Origin: Nemophila menziesii
Lineage: Eukaryota > Streptophyta > Magnoliopsida > Boraginales > Hydrophyllaceae
Assembly (NCBI GenBank): GCA_029959085.1
Contig: JARWIR010000036.1
Coordinates: forward strand, 806,001 to 870,000
Direction of reading: 5' to 3'
Length of the DNA: 64,000 bases
A program made the translations under genes and the position numbers. Each line of letters opens with the position of its first letter. Positions within the stretch are counted from its first letter, which is position 1. Shown here one piece after another: positions 1-11,119 of the stretch. The notes beneath the pieces were generated by a model. That model saw only the letters and a list, made by a program, of their open reading frames with translations, was not told the origin of the DNA and made no database searches.

Positions 1-337
1 TCGTAAGTGCCTCGAAATCAGCAATCTTTGGCCTGTTTTCCAGATTTGCAGCTTCAAAATATAATTCTTTTCGGGATTTATCTTCAAGCTTTGACTCCAT
101 ATCACGATCATTGACATTATTCTGGTGTTCCTCTCCTAGCTAATATTCAAACCTACAAACTTTTCACTAAAATACACAAGATTACGCGCAAAAGTTTAAT
201 AAATCAAAAATACTAGAAATAAAAGAGGAAATTTGGATTATTGCATATTTAGTCCAAAAGTCTATCAAAATAATCAAATAAACACAAAAAATGATGTCTC
301 CCAAGGGCATAAAATTAGAACATTTAGGGAGATATCA
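1..337 (-). repeat. Element 1 3' LTR, partial
   Basis: Matches 5581-5919 with scattered substitutions and ends at the same terminal motif (GAGATATCA here, GAGACATCA in the other copy). On the sense strand the LTR begins TGATATC, against TGATGTC in the 5' LTR. The rest lies beyond the left window edge. Confidence 0.9.
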
Positions 338-351
338 AGACCCCAACTCAA
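338..351 (-). promoter_or_regulatory. Element 1 polypurine tract (PPT)
   Basis: Read on the minus strand, TTGAGTTGGGG followed by TCT directly abuts the TG start of the 3' LTR. This is the place where plus-strand DNA synthesis is primed in LTR retrotransposons. Elements 2 and 3 have the same motif at the same place. Confidence 0.75.
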
Positions 352-2060
352 ACCTTTGTCGTCCAGACAAAGAAAAACTAAAAACAAGGGGAATGAAGTA
401 GATGTAAAAGAAAATAGAAGCTAGAAAATAGACCCAAAAGCAATTCTAAAGATAAATCTCATATAGCAAACATTAAGAACTAACATGCACATACACAAAT
501 CATGCAACATCAATCACAAATAACTTCAATCATAAAATTAAATTTGCAATGCTAGAAGGTTACACTTGTACTTATCTCATTATGATGGCTATAGTTAGTT
601 ACTCGATCCTTACTCGCTTTGAACGCTCCACTTAGTATACAACCTATTAACTTACCATGCACTTAGAAATCACGAGGACTTTATGGTTCTAGCGTAGGCT
701 TAGGGACGGTGTGGTATGTATATTTGGTAAATATGAAGTGAGCTTTTGGCTCTCTCCTCACTTACCATCAACAACTGTACACGAGCTTGAGTTTACACTC
801 ATATAATGTTCCCACTCAACCCATTTGACGCGCTAATGTTGCGTCCCCATGTCAACCCAATCTATACTAAGATGATTTCAGAAATTTCCACTTTGCCGGT
901 TTATTTTATTCTTTCTTTCTTTTTATTTTTTTTTATTTTTTTTGTACAAGATACCCATGACCATCATTTTGATGTGAAAGGTCATGTCTCTTATACTTTT
1001 TTTCTTTTCTCTTTTTTTTCTTTTTTTTTCAAATCCCGGCAAAGGGTTACAAATAATAATATCCCCTTTTATTTTTGTGCCTTAATATAAACACATAAAT
1101 CCCACCCAATGAAATTTCCCAAATGTGGACCCTCCACCCCAAACTCAAGCTCGAGACAGGTCTCAGGATCGTGATTCAAGTGCGGGTCATTTGGTCATGC
1201 CTAATAATCTAAAGGATAATGGGCTTATATTGTGGATACAAAAGAAAGGCTTAAGGTTCAAAATTGGGCTAAGACGGATAAAATTAATATAAGGGATAGC
1301 AAGCTAAAAGGCTACAAATGGCTAATAAATAACTGCCCCTGTCATTTTCCTAGCTACATGGTTCGTCTCTAGTTCATATCTAAGTGGGTTCTCTACTAAT
1401 TTAGATCTCACGTTCTACAAACCAAACATTTTCCTTAAGTACAAGCTTACTTCTTTTGCATTGTTCATTAAATTTTCCTATTCATTATCTATGTTTGCAT
1501 GCAATTAAAGTGTGTTTTATGTTATTCCCTAAAGTTCACTATTTACTATCATAAATTCATCAAAAGTGTGCTTAAAAGGGACATCTAAAATCTTCTACAG
1601 TCAAACGCAACTCCTAATTATTTTATTGAAAGCAATTAAAAACAATTAACACATAATAATTGGAATAAGGCAACGAACCCCACCCCAAACTCAAAAATGA
1701 GTCGTGTCCCCACGACTCGAAAAGACTCAAAGCAATAAAATAATCTACACTAAATGAGAAAGGATAGGAAAACATATCTGGATCGACACTAGGCCGATTA
1801 CGTGTAGTCTCATGTTGAAATTTCGAATACTTCTGTATCAAGCTTAAAAGATCATGTATTTGTTGCGTTCATCTTGAATAAAGTGTTCTTCATTACCTCG
1901 AACTCTTTTGTCATATTTTCCAAATCTTCATCTTTTTCTAACCCTCTAAATCATCATCTCTTCTAAGAAAATCTTTCCTCAACATCCAACTTTCTATCTT
2001 CATCATGTTCTTTGTACCTTTTCCAACCTTCATGGTCATCTTTGATGACCCCAAACTCAA
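352..2060 (-). other. Element 1 non-coding 3' region with decayed remains upstream of the PPT
   Basis: No convincing ORF. The region shares an ordered series of non-coding blocks with elements 2 and 3: a GTGAG/CTCAC stem near 737-765, CTTTGCCGG (891-899), a T-rich stretch, CCGGCAAAG (1036-1044), PPT-like motifs at 1137-1148, 1683-1694 and 2049-2060, and a hairpin at 1699-1718. Around 1850-2048 a minus-strand ATG close to a PPT-like motif sits where elements 2 and 3 start their extra ORF, but the frame is broken after about 30 codons. The extra ORF is therefore lost or very short here. Confidence 0.6.
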
Positions 2061-3010
2061 TTTTTCACCTACTTAAATATTACTTGCAAAATATATAATA
2101 TTAATAGGTTCAAACAATTCACAATTCCTCCGCTAAATAACTAAAATAAATCTTAATTCCCAACTGGTAATAGAAAGAAAAGAAGAGTTCTAGCTATTTT
2201 ACCGGATTGGCCATGGAATTTATGATGAGTTGATACCTTGCACTTGCACTTGCAATCTCCAACCTTCAAACTACCAAAGCTATTGATGAAATTAGTGTTG
2301 CTTGATATTGTTGAAAGTGGCACAGTAGTGGAATTGGTGATTTATTTGAGATAAGTATTTAATATCTATGGTGTTGGAAAGGTTTAAAGGATATAATTTA
2401 AGCTTTGGTGAAGAAATTTTTGGATTAAAACTTGAATTTCTTGGTGTTTTTGGAAAGATTTGTGATTGATTATGTGTTTGGATGATATTTAGAGCGATGT
2501 ATTGGTGATATTTTGTGTTTTGATGATGAAATTTGAGTGTTTTTGGAGCTTTGGTTCGTCTTCAATGGTGTTAACTGGAGACGCAACCACGAGACGCAAC
2601 TAATGGCGGGTCTCAAAACGCTGGGTCAGAAACTTTTAGCTATTCATACGAAATTTTCGACTTCACCATTGGATAGAGCTCGAAAAGTTATGCGGTTTAG
2701 GCTCAAGAAAAAGTTAATTCCTACCTCCGAGCGTCAAGTTACGATCTTCCGAAGTTTTGATACCTGGGGTACATCACCAATAACGGGTCCCCGGTTTCTA
2801 CAAACCGGGTACCCGGTTTCTACTGTATTGGAACCCAAAATTTCCATTCTTTTTCATTCTAACTACCCCAAACTCGTGACCTTCACTCCTGTAATCATCA
2901 AAAACAACTACCTTCCTCATTTCTTACAAATAAACACTAAATTAATAACATTACTCTAATTTATACTAAGAATTTAAAGACATGCAATCAATTAACTAGT
3001 ATACACTTGA
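2061..3010 (-). other. Element 1 spacer between extra-ORF remnant and pol tail, with palindromic GGGTACCC motifs
   Basis: Non-coding. At 2780-2822 it contains the same short palindromic motifs (CCGGGTACCCGG) as the tandem repeats of element 2 at 13812-14162, and at 2866-2876 a PPT-like motif followed by sequence clearly homologous to element 2 from 14200. This is the same module between pol and the extra ORF, much reduced. Confidence 0.55.
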
Positions 3011-3054
3011 AATGGCTTTTGTTTAACGTCGTTAAGCTCGACGAGTTACCTCCA

Positions 3055-3190
3055 TTATCCCTTGAGTATGTAGCCTCCCCAGTAGTGGGTGAGGCTATGA
3101 ACATATACAATTCAAAGCCTATGACCTTCCAAAGGTCGTATGTCTATCAGTTTTGCCGTCACCACTCGAGTAACAACAAATGGTTCCAAC
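3055..3190 (-). pseudogene. Element 1 integrase C-terminal tail remnant
   Basis: On the minus strand one frame reads EPFVVTRVVTAKLIDIRPLE, which aligns with the GPY/F segment of element 2 integrase ([21 protein letters not shown]). The following HSLTHYWGGYILKG matches the end of the same tail in element 3. The frame has a stop after GHRL. Nothing of RT, RNase H or the integrase core precedes it, so this is the residue of a large internal deletion. Downstream lies the conserved post-pol motif at 3016-3037. Confidence 0.7.
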
Positions 3191-4229
3191 CCCAAACTCA
3201 ACTTTAGCTCTCATCCTCACGGGTGTCATGGTGGTGGTCCTTCTCTTTAACTTCTTTAGACATTTTTGGAACAATGGGGAACCCAAGTGGCACCTCCTCA
3301 AGCTTTTTGCCCAAAACAAATGATGTTTCAGACTTATCTTCAATCACTAGGGCCACTTGTTCTTCTTCAATCTCTACACTCGCATCCTCATACGTTTCCG
3401 ATATAGCATCTGTGAGTACTTGTTGTGATGTGAGTCCCTTTTAAAAAATCTCAAGCATTTGAGCGTTGATTCTAGCTTCGCTAAACGCTTCTACAAATGC
3501 TTTATTTACTGTATCATCCTCTAACATGTCTATCTTTATCGGATTTGGAGGTGATAAAAGAGGAGTATTAGGTGGAGAATCCATCCTAATCTCTTCTATT
3601 TCTTCTGTCTCTTTTTCAACCAAGGACTCAACATTTGATTTCTCTAAAACCAGCTTGGTAGATTCTTCTATAGTCGAAATATCATCTTTACAAGATTCAA
3701 ACTCATCATCAACTTGCTTATCAATAGTTACCTCATCTATGCTTAGCGTGATTAGTTCTTCTCTCATTGGAATCTCTAGTTCACTAATTGCAACTTGTGG
3801 CGATTCCAATTCATCCTCTTCTTGAACACTAAACTCTTCAAATACATCGAACCAAACATCGCTATCAATTTCAATGGCCTCATCATCAATTGTTGTACCT
3901 TGGCCAAGTTGCATAGATGGTGCTTGTTGTAGCCTCTCAATTGTCTCTGTGAGTTGCATCAATCTTTGCTCCATAATTTGATATTTTTGTTGCATGTCTT
4001 GCACTAATGATGTGGTAGCATTGATTATTTCCTCATCATTTTTCATATTAACCATTAAAGTGTTGATGAAACAATTGAGTGATTCTTCCAACTTCTTTAG
4101 TCTTTCCTCGTGATCTCTAAAGCTCCCTCGTGTCAACTTCTGAAAAGTATATATTTTATCAAAGGAGTCTTGCAGTTGATCCTACCAGGATTGTGGTGGA
4201 GTTTGAACTTGATAACGAAAATTCTCCAT
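3191..4229 (-). pseudogene. Element 1 Gag-Pro linker remnant (Gag domain and protease lost)
   Basis: The likely start is ATG at 4229 (minus). A TAG at 4182-4184 and a TAA at 3441-3443 interrupt the frame. The middle part is open for 231 residues: a coiled-coil-like N-terminal stretch (EERLKKLEESL onward) and an acidic linker. Near its end the motif FVEAFSEARINAQMLEI matches element 3 (FVEAYQPENINAQMLEI). After the second stop the frame continues with KGLTSQQVL and SVEI, then jumps to FVLGKK. In element 3 the aspartic protease domain lies between these two points, so it has been excised. The retrotransposon Gag domain and zinc knuckle are also missing. The reading frame cannot give a working product. 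Confidence 0.7.
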
Positions 4230-4325
4230 ACCTAAAGAAAAACCTGAAAAGAGACTAAAACAAACCAAGCGTAAAATAAATGCAATTAAACAATAAAAGC
4301 TAAACACCGGGGTCACACGCTACCG

Positions 4326-4343
4326 TCCCCGGCAGCGGCGCCT
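4326..4343 (-). promoter_or_regulatory. Element 1 primer binding site (tRNA-Asp type, mutated)
   Basis: On the minus strand the site starts just inside the 5' LTR and matches TGGCGCCGCTGCCGGGGA of elements 2 and 3, except that the first base reads A (AGGCGCC). Athila-type elements are known to use the 3' end of tRNA-Asp as primer, and this sequence fits that class. Confidence 0.8.
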
Positions 4344-4349
4344 AAAACT

Positions 4350-5919
4350 TGGTGGTCCTTTGTGTGTTATAAAATAAATGCAAAAAGTAATTGAACCACA
4401 ACCGCAAGTGTACGGTTGTCCCAAGTAATAATAGTGATAACAAATTCGTTCTCAGGGACGGATTGGTTGACTCTAATGCTTATCAAGTAGTGTTTAATTG
4501 CACGTAAAAGCAGATAAATGATTTTCAATTTGTTTTGTTGGTTATCTAATAACTAAGAGAAATAATGAAAAGTCTAAATTAATGCAAATAATTAACTAGA
4601 CGCAAGAAAATAATGTGTTTACGCAAGATGAGAAAGCAGTACTTGAGATACGCAAGGATTTCATCTAACTCTTATTTATTCTATGTTTCGTTTAAGGGAC
4701 AAATTGGTAAAAAGTAATGGTCGGGATTCTAAGGTCATCCTTACCCCCGTCAGGGTGGACTAAGGAGCTACTCTTAAATGCTACAAACCCCGTCAGGGTG
4801 ATTATAGTCCATTCTTAAGTGATTAAGTTTATTTTACCCAATTGGCCATAGGATTAATTACGGTCGTCAGAGTCAAATAATTTCTATCCTACATTCATTA
4901 ATTATTTCTGTACCTAAATCCCCCGTCAAGGTGATCCAATCGCCACTAATTGGAATAGCCTAGATACTAAGACCTATGATTGGTTAATTACGTCAATTAT
5001 AGTTATTAAGAACAAATTAATGAAAAATACCTAATACCCAATTTGATTTCAATTGTAAAAATCCCAAATACACAAGCATAGAATAAAATAGAATCAAAAT
5101 CAATCCATAATGCGATCTCAAGCACTAATAAAATTAGCTCATAAGTGGAAAAACTAAGAAAATAAATAAAAAAGAATTCATAATTGTTTTACAGAAAGGA
5201 AAATAAGAAACCTAATTAGGAAGATGAATTGGCTGCAACGTGGAGATATAGTCAGTCTCCAGCTCCAAGCTTCTTTTCTTCTTGACGCTCACTTCTAGTG
5301 ATGTTTTGATTTGAAGAATAAAATGAGAGGTACTGAATAATGAGGTCTAAACACCTATTTATAATGATAAAATCGGATTAGGGCTTTTACTTAAGGATTA
5401 AGTGAAAATTAAAAAAGCTCAAATCCACTAATTAAGCCACAAATCCCGTAACTGCTGCACCACCTCCACTAAAACAGCTCTAGCCGATTCGTTATAACTC
5501 CAATTGACCTCAAATCAGTTGCTAAATTTCCGTAACTCGATAAGGAACATAATCTCTTCAAAGGTCAGCGGCTAAATCAAATCGTAAGTGCCTCGAAATC
5601 AGCAATCTTTGGCCTATTTTCCAGATTTGCAGCTTCAAAATATAATTCTTTTCGAAATTTATCTTCAAGCTTTGACTCCATATCACGATCTTTGACTTTA
5701 ATCTCGTGTTCCTCTCCTAGCTAATATTCAAAACCTACAAACTTTTTACTAAAATACACAAGATTACGCGCAAAAGTTTAATAAATCAAAAATACTAGAA
5801 ATAAAAGAGGAAATTTGGATTATTGCATATTTAGTCCAAAAGTCTATCAAAATAATCAAATAAACACCAAAAATGATGTCTCCCAAGGGCATAAAATTAG
5901 AACATTTAGGGAGACATCA
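4350..5919 (-). repeat. Element 1 5' LTR (1570 bp)
   Basis: Bounded on the plus strand by TGGTGGTCC and GGGAGACATCA, which are sense-strand TGATGTCTCCC and GGACCACCA. It is clearly related to the element 2 LTR but diverged throughout. It contains several copies of a CCCCGTCAGGGTG motif (about 4745, 4789 and 4921). Confidence 0.9.
5356..5363 (-). promoter_or_regulatory. TATA box in element 1 LTR
   Basis: Sense-strand TATAAATA in the 5' LTR, followed by a GGTGTTTAGACC-like sequence. TATA-like boxes occur at the equivalent place in elements 2 and 3, which supports a role as the LTR core promoter. The start site is not known. Confidence 0.5.
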
Positions 5920-6477
5920 GGAAGTTGTATGTATGTAGTCGGTTCCTCGACAATGAGAAGGAAGCGCTTTGTAATGGTGATAAACTTTACGATATATGAG
6001 TCGGGTGTATATTTGAGCCCAAAAAATAAGAAAGAGTGTTGTGATAAATGTGAAAAAAAGAGAGAATATAGCAAATAATGCCCGAAATTGGGTAACAAAA
6101 TTATCAATAATGGTAACCTAGTGAAAGAGTTGGGTATAAAGGGAAGGATATAGAGTTTGTGGCAATGATACCAATACATGATATTAGACCTGTTATGAAG
6201 TCCTAATGGCAAAACAAAAGAAAATCAAAGGTAAGGAAGTGAGCGGCCGCCTGAGATACAACCATTGCCATTACTTATATTTCAGAAATGTTTTATCAAT
6301 AATAATTTTTTGCAAATAATCACTTAATGAATAAGGACGGCTTACAATTAATTTTAAATTTGGACAAGATATTATATAATTTTGGTTGGGCCAGAAAAAT
6401 GTTTGGCTAGTATTGTTCTTTTATTTACTTATGTATGGGCTAATCTTAATTATTTGGGCTAAAATTTTACTTAACCC

Positions 6478-6484
6478 TATAAAT
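6478..6484 (+). promoter_or_regulatory. Candidate TATA box upstream of DUF724 remnant (copy 1)
   Basis: TATAAAT in a block kept in several units (also 59374-59380). In copies 5 and 6 it is followed by a telobox-like AAACCCTAA. It lies about 0.5 kb upstream of the DUF724 exons on the same strand. It may be the relic promoter of the duplicated gene, but this is weak evidence in AT-rich DNA. Confidence 0.2.
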
Positions 6485-7007
6485 TACTTAGTTTATTTGA
6501 ATCAAAAACTAACCTAACTTCATTTAGATATATCATCACACTAATATCTCTTCCACGTCAAAAGACTATTCACAGGCGGCAACCACAAGCAATCATTATC
6601 TCAGTTTCATCTCTTAACCCCATTTTTTATTATGTTTCTTAAGGCCGTCTAGATCTTAGATTTCCGTGAAAAGTGCCTTTTTTAATTTCTTACCTCAGAT
6701 CTCCTTGAAAAATACTATTTTATTTAGTATCTCAGCTCGTTGGCCATGATATTTCAATAAAACTTTCAACAACAAATGTATTTTTTTCAATTCATAATTT
6801 TTTGTTAATAACATATGTTTTTAGCAAAAACTCAATTTTAATAAATATTTTTCCATTTCATGTTTATTTTTGCAATCTGAAAACTATTTAGAATAAGAAA
6901 TAAGATTAAAATAGAAAATTAATCTTTATCAAGAAAAAATAATGTCAAATAAGCTTTAATAGAGCTTATGATTGTAATTTTGATGTTTTTGATTCCATTG
7001 GTTTCAG

Positions 7008-7524
7008 TTTGGAGGTGGAGAGATCATCCTGAAGAGAAAAAGGGAAAGACCAATGAAGGTACCAATAAAGTGTCTAGAATATCTCATAATAGGTAAAAAC
7101 ATAAACTCCTGATATAGTGGACATTTTTGTGGTGGATTTATAGAGTAACTATCAATACAATTTTGTTTGTAGATCCTACCTACATTAGAGCTGATGAAAT
7201 GATGGATAAGTAACAACTTTAAACGTGGTTTAAAGAGAAAATGCACTAGGGTACTACTACAAGTAAGCATTAAAGCTATGAGTTGGTTAATACTTTTTCC
7301 TCCAATTTTCTGGTTAATAATACTTTTCATTATATTTTTCCTAGCAAGTAAATATTTGGGGGCTTAGAAGGTTTATGAATAACATGGCTCTGTGGGCAAC
7401 CTTTGAAGAAATGGATGTGTTTAAAAAGATGCCACAGAAGCCTCATTTCATGCCTCTGTTAAAGTACAAAGAAGTCGATCGTGAAGGCTTAGCTATTGTG
7501 AGTATGGTGACTTATGCAGTTTAA
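7008..7524 (+). pseudogene. DUF724-domain gene remnant, copy 1 (three exons)
   Basis: Three exon-like blocks with canonical borders. Exon A 7008-7092 (after TTTCAG, before GTAAAAAC) reads FGGGEIILKRKRERPMKVP. Exon B is 7173-7262 (after TTTGTAG, before GTAAGC). Exon C starts at 7349 (after AGCAAG). Exon C reads MALWATFEEMDVFKKMPQ followed by KPHFMPLLKYKEVDREGLAI, the typical core of the plant DUF724 domain (W..xESMEVF..PQ.PHF.PL...REG.A.G.MVTF). DUF724 proteins often carry Agenet domains upstream, but none is seen here. Exon B has stops in the frame that links A to C, and exon C ends at TAA (7522-7524), so this copy is dead. The family is confidently recognised. The exon model is inference. 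Confidence 0.65.
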
Positions 7525-8479
7525 ATTTCTATAACACTTGAATTAACAAAGGAAATAAAAAAGATGTTCAAGGAAAACGAGAAACATAAATTCAAGTATA
7601 ACATAAGGATTGACCGGTTATAGTTGTTCTACTCGTTCGAAGTTTATACAATTATCTCAAAGCTTACCAGATTCAAAGGCTTCTCCAATGTAATGAGAAA
7701 TAATATATATATATTATTTCTCTTATTATATAGTTTTATCAATATCTTTGGTCTATAACTCATGTAATAACAAGTAGGTACATAATAATTTAGTGACAAT
7801 TCTCACTTAAATTATTAAAAAACATCTATTTTCCATTTAAATCAAACATTATTATAAATGTAAAAGTTACCAACATACCCTTATAACTATTAAATAGTAA
7901 CTATATTTATTAAATAACAAGACAGTTCAGCGATATTTCTATAATCAATTAATGGTAACTATATTAATTTATTAAAAAAAACAAATATAAAATATTTTTT
8001 TACCAACAAAGGTTGTGAGGGAATTTTTAAAATGTTTTATTTTCTGAAAAGGGGTACGGGACAAATTTTTTTTTATCCAACAGCTCAGGAAATTCATTTC
8101 TCGGGTTTTTCTTTTTCGAAAGTGCGGTCCTATATGAGGGAATTTTTATATTATCAATTTTTATTTCTTTTCGAAGGGGATATTTATTTTTTTGATTTGC
8201 TACTTATAAGGAGGTAGATTTTTTGTTTCAACGTTTTACCTTTTCAGCGGGGAAGGGACAAATTTTATAATTTTTTTTCAAGTACTGATTTAATTTTTTT
8301 ATTTTTAGATTTTTTATTTTTTCCAGGGGCCAGTGGGAAAAATATTTTTTTATAATTTTTTTCTTTTTAAGGGCGAAGTGGGGGACTTTATTTTTTTAAG
8401 ATTTTTTTTTCTTTTAAATAATGAGGGGGGCTAGGGAAACTTTTAACATTTTTTCTTTCTTAGTAGGGGTTGGGGTAAA
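7525..8479. other. Gene-free AT-rich stretch of the tandem unit
   Basis: Contains the decayed 3' continuation of the DUF724 remnant, an AT-rich segment, and a run of T-tracts broken by G-rich words (GGGGTACGGGACA, AGCGGGGAAGGGACA) that recurs at 35050-35480, 55180-55620 and 61080-61540. No gene is seen. Confidence 0.6.
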
Positions 8480-8922
8480 AAAATTAATTTTATCCCATGC
8501 ATTATAAGATTGGGATGCGATTTGTGCCATCACTACTCAAAGATTGAGATGAGATTTTCATGTAATTCCTATTGCGATGGGATTTGTCCCATTAAATATT
8601 TTGAGAATCCAATAATAGAAAGATAAGCGTTTTTTGATAAATTATTAATAATTTAATATGATAGTTTTCATCTATAATTTTTTTAAATATGATACATAAA
8701 TTTGAGATTTAATCCACAGTAAATAAGAAATAGAAGTATCTTTGTGAATTGTGCATGTGATGAGATTTGTCCTACAAAAATTGAGATGGAATTTTTCAAT
8801 TCTATGCCAAGTTTGAGATAAGATTTGTCTCGTCTCTAATATTAAAACTGAGAAAGAGTTTGTTCCATCTTCTTTCTACGATTGAGATGGAATCTGTCTC
8901 ATCTACACGTTTAGATTGAGAT
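8480..8922. repeat. Minisatellite block 1 of copy 1 (left part)
   Basis: Degenerate tandem monomers of about 45-50 bp built around GATTGAGATGGAATTTGTC and TCATCTCCATT. The block continues after the element 2 insertion at 21756-21990. Equivalent blocks are at 35490-36175, 55625-56330 and 61550-62250. Confidence 0.7.
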
Positions 8923-8927
8923 GAAAT
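8923..8927. repeat. Target site duplication GAAAT, left copy (element 2)
   Basis: GAAAT precedes the left LTR and is repeated exactly at 21751-21755 after the right LTR. A 5-bp duplication is standard for Ty3/gypsy integrase. Confidence 0.95.
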
Positions 8928-10481
8928 TGGTGGTCCTTTGTGTGTTCTAAAAATAAATGTAAATGCTAATCGAACCACAACCGCAAGTGTACGGTTGTCC
9001 CAAGTAGTATGTATGATAATACAGATTCGTTCCAAGGACGGATGGTTGATCACAATGTTTAGCAAGTAGTGATTTATGCACTTATGAAAATAAAAGACAA
9101 TAAATTGTTTGTTTGGTTTTGTTTATTAATTCTAGACAAATAATTAAATGCAAGTAGAAGCTAAGACGCAAGTAAAATAAGTGAAAACGCAATATGAGAT
9201 GTAGTACTTGAGAACGCAAGGATCCTCCTAATTTTACTTTCTAACTTATGTTGTTTAAGGGCTAAATCAGTCAATTACAATGGTCGGGATTCTAATATCC
9301 TTATACCCCCGTCAGGGTGGACTATAAGGCGATCCTAAAGTGTCACTAGTCCCGTCAGGGTAAATATGATCCACCGTTGGATGATTAAGATTTATTACCA
9401 CATTGGCCCTAGGATTAACTAAGTTCGTCAGAATCAATAGTTTTTATCCTAGATTGAACAATTATTTCTGTACCTAAACCCCCCGTCAGGATGATCCATA
9501 CGCCACATATATGGAATAGCTTAGATACTAATACCTAATTTTAGTTCGCGACTCTAAAATCAGTAAACATTCACAAATTGTCGAAAAGAGTAAAAGCCCT
9601 AATTTAATTTAATTCAATAAAAACCCAAATTCAACATTCGTTATAATAATAAAATCAAGATTCACCCATTGTTTTGTTCTCAAGCACTAATGGAAATTTA
9701 GCTCATATTAAAATTAAAAACAAAATAAAAAGAAATGGAATTCATATTCGTTACAAAATTAAAATAAAAGAAAAACCTAATTTTCGGAATAAGAATGACT
9801 ACGAACGGAGCTATAGACCCACTCCAGCTCTTGTAGCTTCTCCTTTCTTCCTGCTGTAGCTTCTCTGGTGTTTTTAATCTTGTGGAAAGTGAATTGTGTG
9901 TAAAATAGAAGTCCAGACCTCCTTTTATAATAAGAAAAACGGATTAGGGCTTGGACCAGAAATTAAAAGCCTAATTAAATGTCCAAGCCCACTCTTTAAG
10001 CCCAAAATCCCGTAACTGATGACAGGCCTCCACTAAAACTGCTTTTCCCGATGCGTTACAACTCCGATTGACCTCATTCCAGTTGCTAAAGTTCCGTACT
10101 TCGATAAGGAATGTTTTCTCTTCAAAGGTCAGCGGCTCAATCAGCTCTTAAGTACCTCGAAAACAGCAATCAAGGGCCTGGAAAATGGATTTTCAGCTCT
10201 AAAATAAAATCTTTGGGATTTCTCTTCAAGTCTTGACTCTATCTTTTGATCTTTGACTTTATCTTCGGATTCCTTTCCTAGCTAATATCTAAGAACCTGT
10301 AAACTTTACACTAAAAATACCAATATTACGCGCAAAAGTTTAATAATTCAAAAATGCTAGAAATAAAAAGGTAATTCCGGATTATTGCAAATTTAGTCCA
10401 AAAGTCTATCATATAAATCAAATAAACACCAAAAATGATGTCTCCCAAGGGTCTAAAATAAGAACAATTAGGGAGACATCA
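8928..10481 (-). repeat. Element 2 3' LTR (1554 bp)
   Basis: Plus-strand borders TGGTGGTCC and GGGAGACATCA. The length equals the other LTR exactly and internal landmarks keep the same offset (for example, the TATA box is 994 bp in from the border in both). Confidence 0.97.
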
Positions 10482-10496
10482 AGACCCCCAACTCAA
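10482..10496 (-). promoter_or_regulatory. Element 2 polypurine tract
   Basis: Sense TTGAGTTGGGGGTCT ends exactly at the TG of the 3' LTR. It primes plus-strand synthesis. Its core is repeated four more times inside the element (see findings). Confidence 0.8.
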
Positions 10497-11069
10497 ACCT
10501 TTGTCGTCCCGACAAAGCAAAACAAAATAAAACGAGGGTTAGAAGCAAACGTATAAACACATAGAAGCTAGCAAATAAACCCTAAAGCAATTCCTAAGAT
10601 AAATCTCATATAGCAAACTCTAGAAACTAATATACACATACACTAATCATGCAACATCAAACATAAATAATCTCAATCATAAAATTAAAGTCGCAATGCT
10701 TGAAGGTTACACTTGTACTCATCTCTGTATGATGGCTATAGGGTGGTCATTAATCCTAACTCGCTTTGAACGCTCCACCTAGTGTATTCCCTATCAACAG
10801 AATTATAAATTCACTATGCACTTAGGAATCACGAGGTCTTTACGGTTATAATAATGGCTTAAGGACGGTATGGATGTATATTTGGTAAATTTGAAGTGAG
10901 CTTTTGGCTCTCTCCTCACTTACCATCAACAGTGTCCTCGAGCTTGAGTTAACGCTCAAAAAGATGTTCTCACTCACCCATATACGCAACAATTTAGCGT
11001 CCCATGTCTACCCACTATTAACAAGATGATTTTCAGACAATTCCACTTTGCCGGATGTTTTATTCATTC

Positions 11070-11119
<50 letters not shown>

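Larger units (their letters stand above)
1..5919 (-). mobile_element. Element 1: Athila-like Ty3/gypsy deletion derivative, cut by window edge
   Basis: A minus-strand LTR retrotransposon. Its 5' LTR is 4350-5919 and only the outer end of its 3' LTR (1-337) lies in the window. Base 1 onward matches 5581 onward inside the right LTR. A PBS (4326-4343) and a PPT (338-351) abut the LTRs. The internal region is only about 4.0 kb and lacks the Gag N-terminal domain, protease, RT, RNase H and most of integrase, so the element is non-autonomous. Its LTR resembles element 2, while its coding remnant and deletion pattern resemble element 3. The right flank at 5920 enters the 5.7 kb tandem unit. The target duplication cannot be checked because the left flank is outside the window. 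Confidence 0.9.
5920..8922. repeat. 5.7 kb tandem unit, copy 1, left part
   Basis: Starts inside the unit, directly at the right edge of element 1, and runs to the insertion point of element 2. It aligns block by block with copies 4-6, for example the block starting GAAGTTGTATG at 5921, 43008, 53052 and 58726. It holds the DUF724 remnant (7008-7524), T-rich low-complexity sequence (about 7980-8480) and the first minisatellite block (from about 8480). Confidence 0.85.

Noticed and set aside
233..424. 63-codon frame in element 1 near the LTR border (also 5815-6078)
   Set aside because: It runs across the LTR end and the flanking region and is not kept in element 2; chance frame.
3466..3825. 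Serine-rich plus-strand ORF
   Set aside because: Antisense shadow of the acidic Gag-Pro linker of element 1.
8480..8922. CRISPR-like or satellite-array reading of the GAGATGGAATTTGTC repeats
   Set aside because: Repeats are degenerate with no constant repeat and unique spacers. This is a decayed minisatellite in plant DNA.
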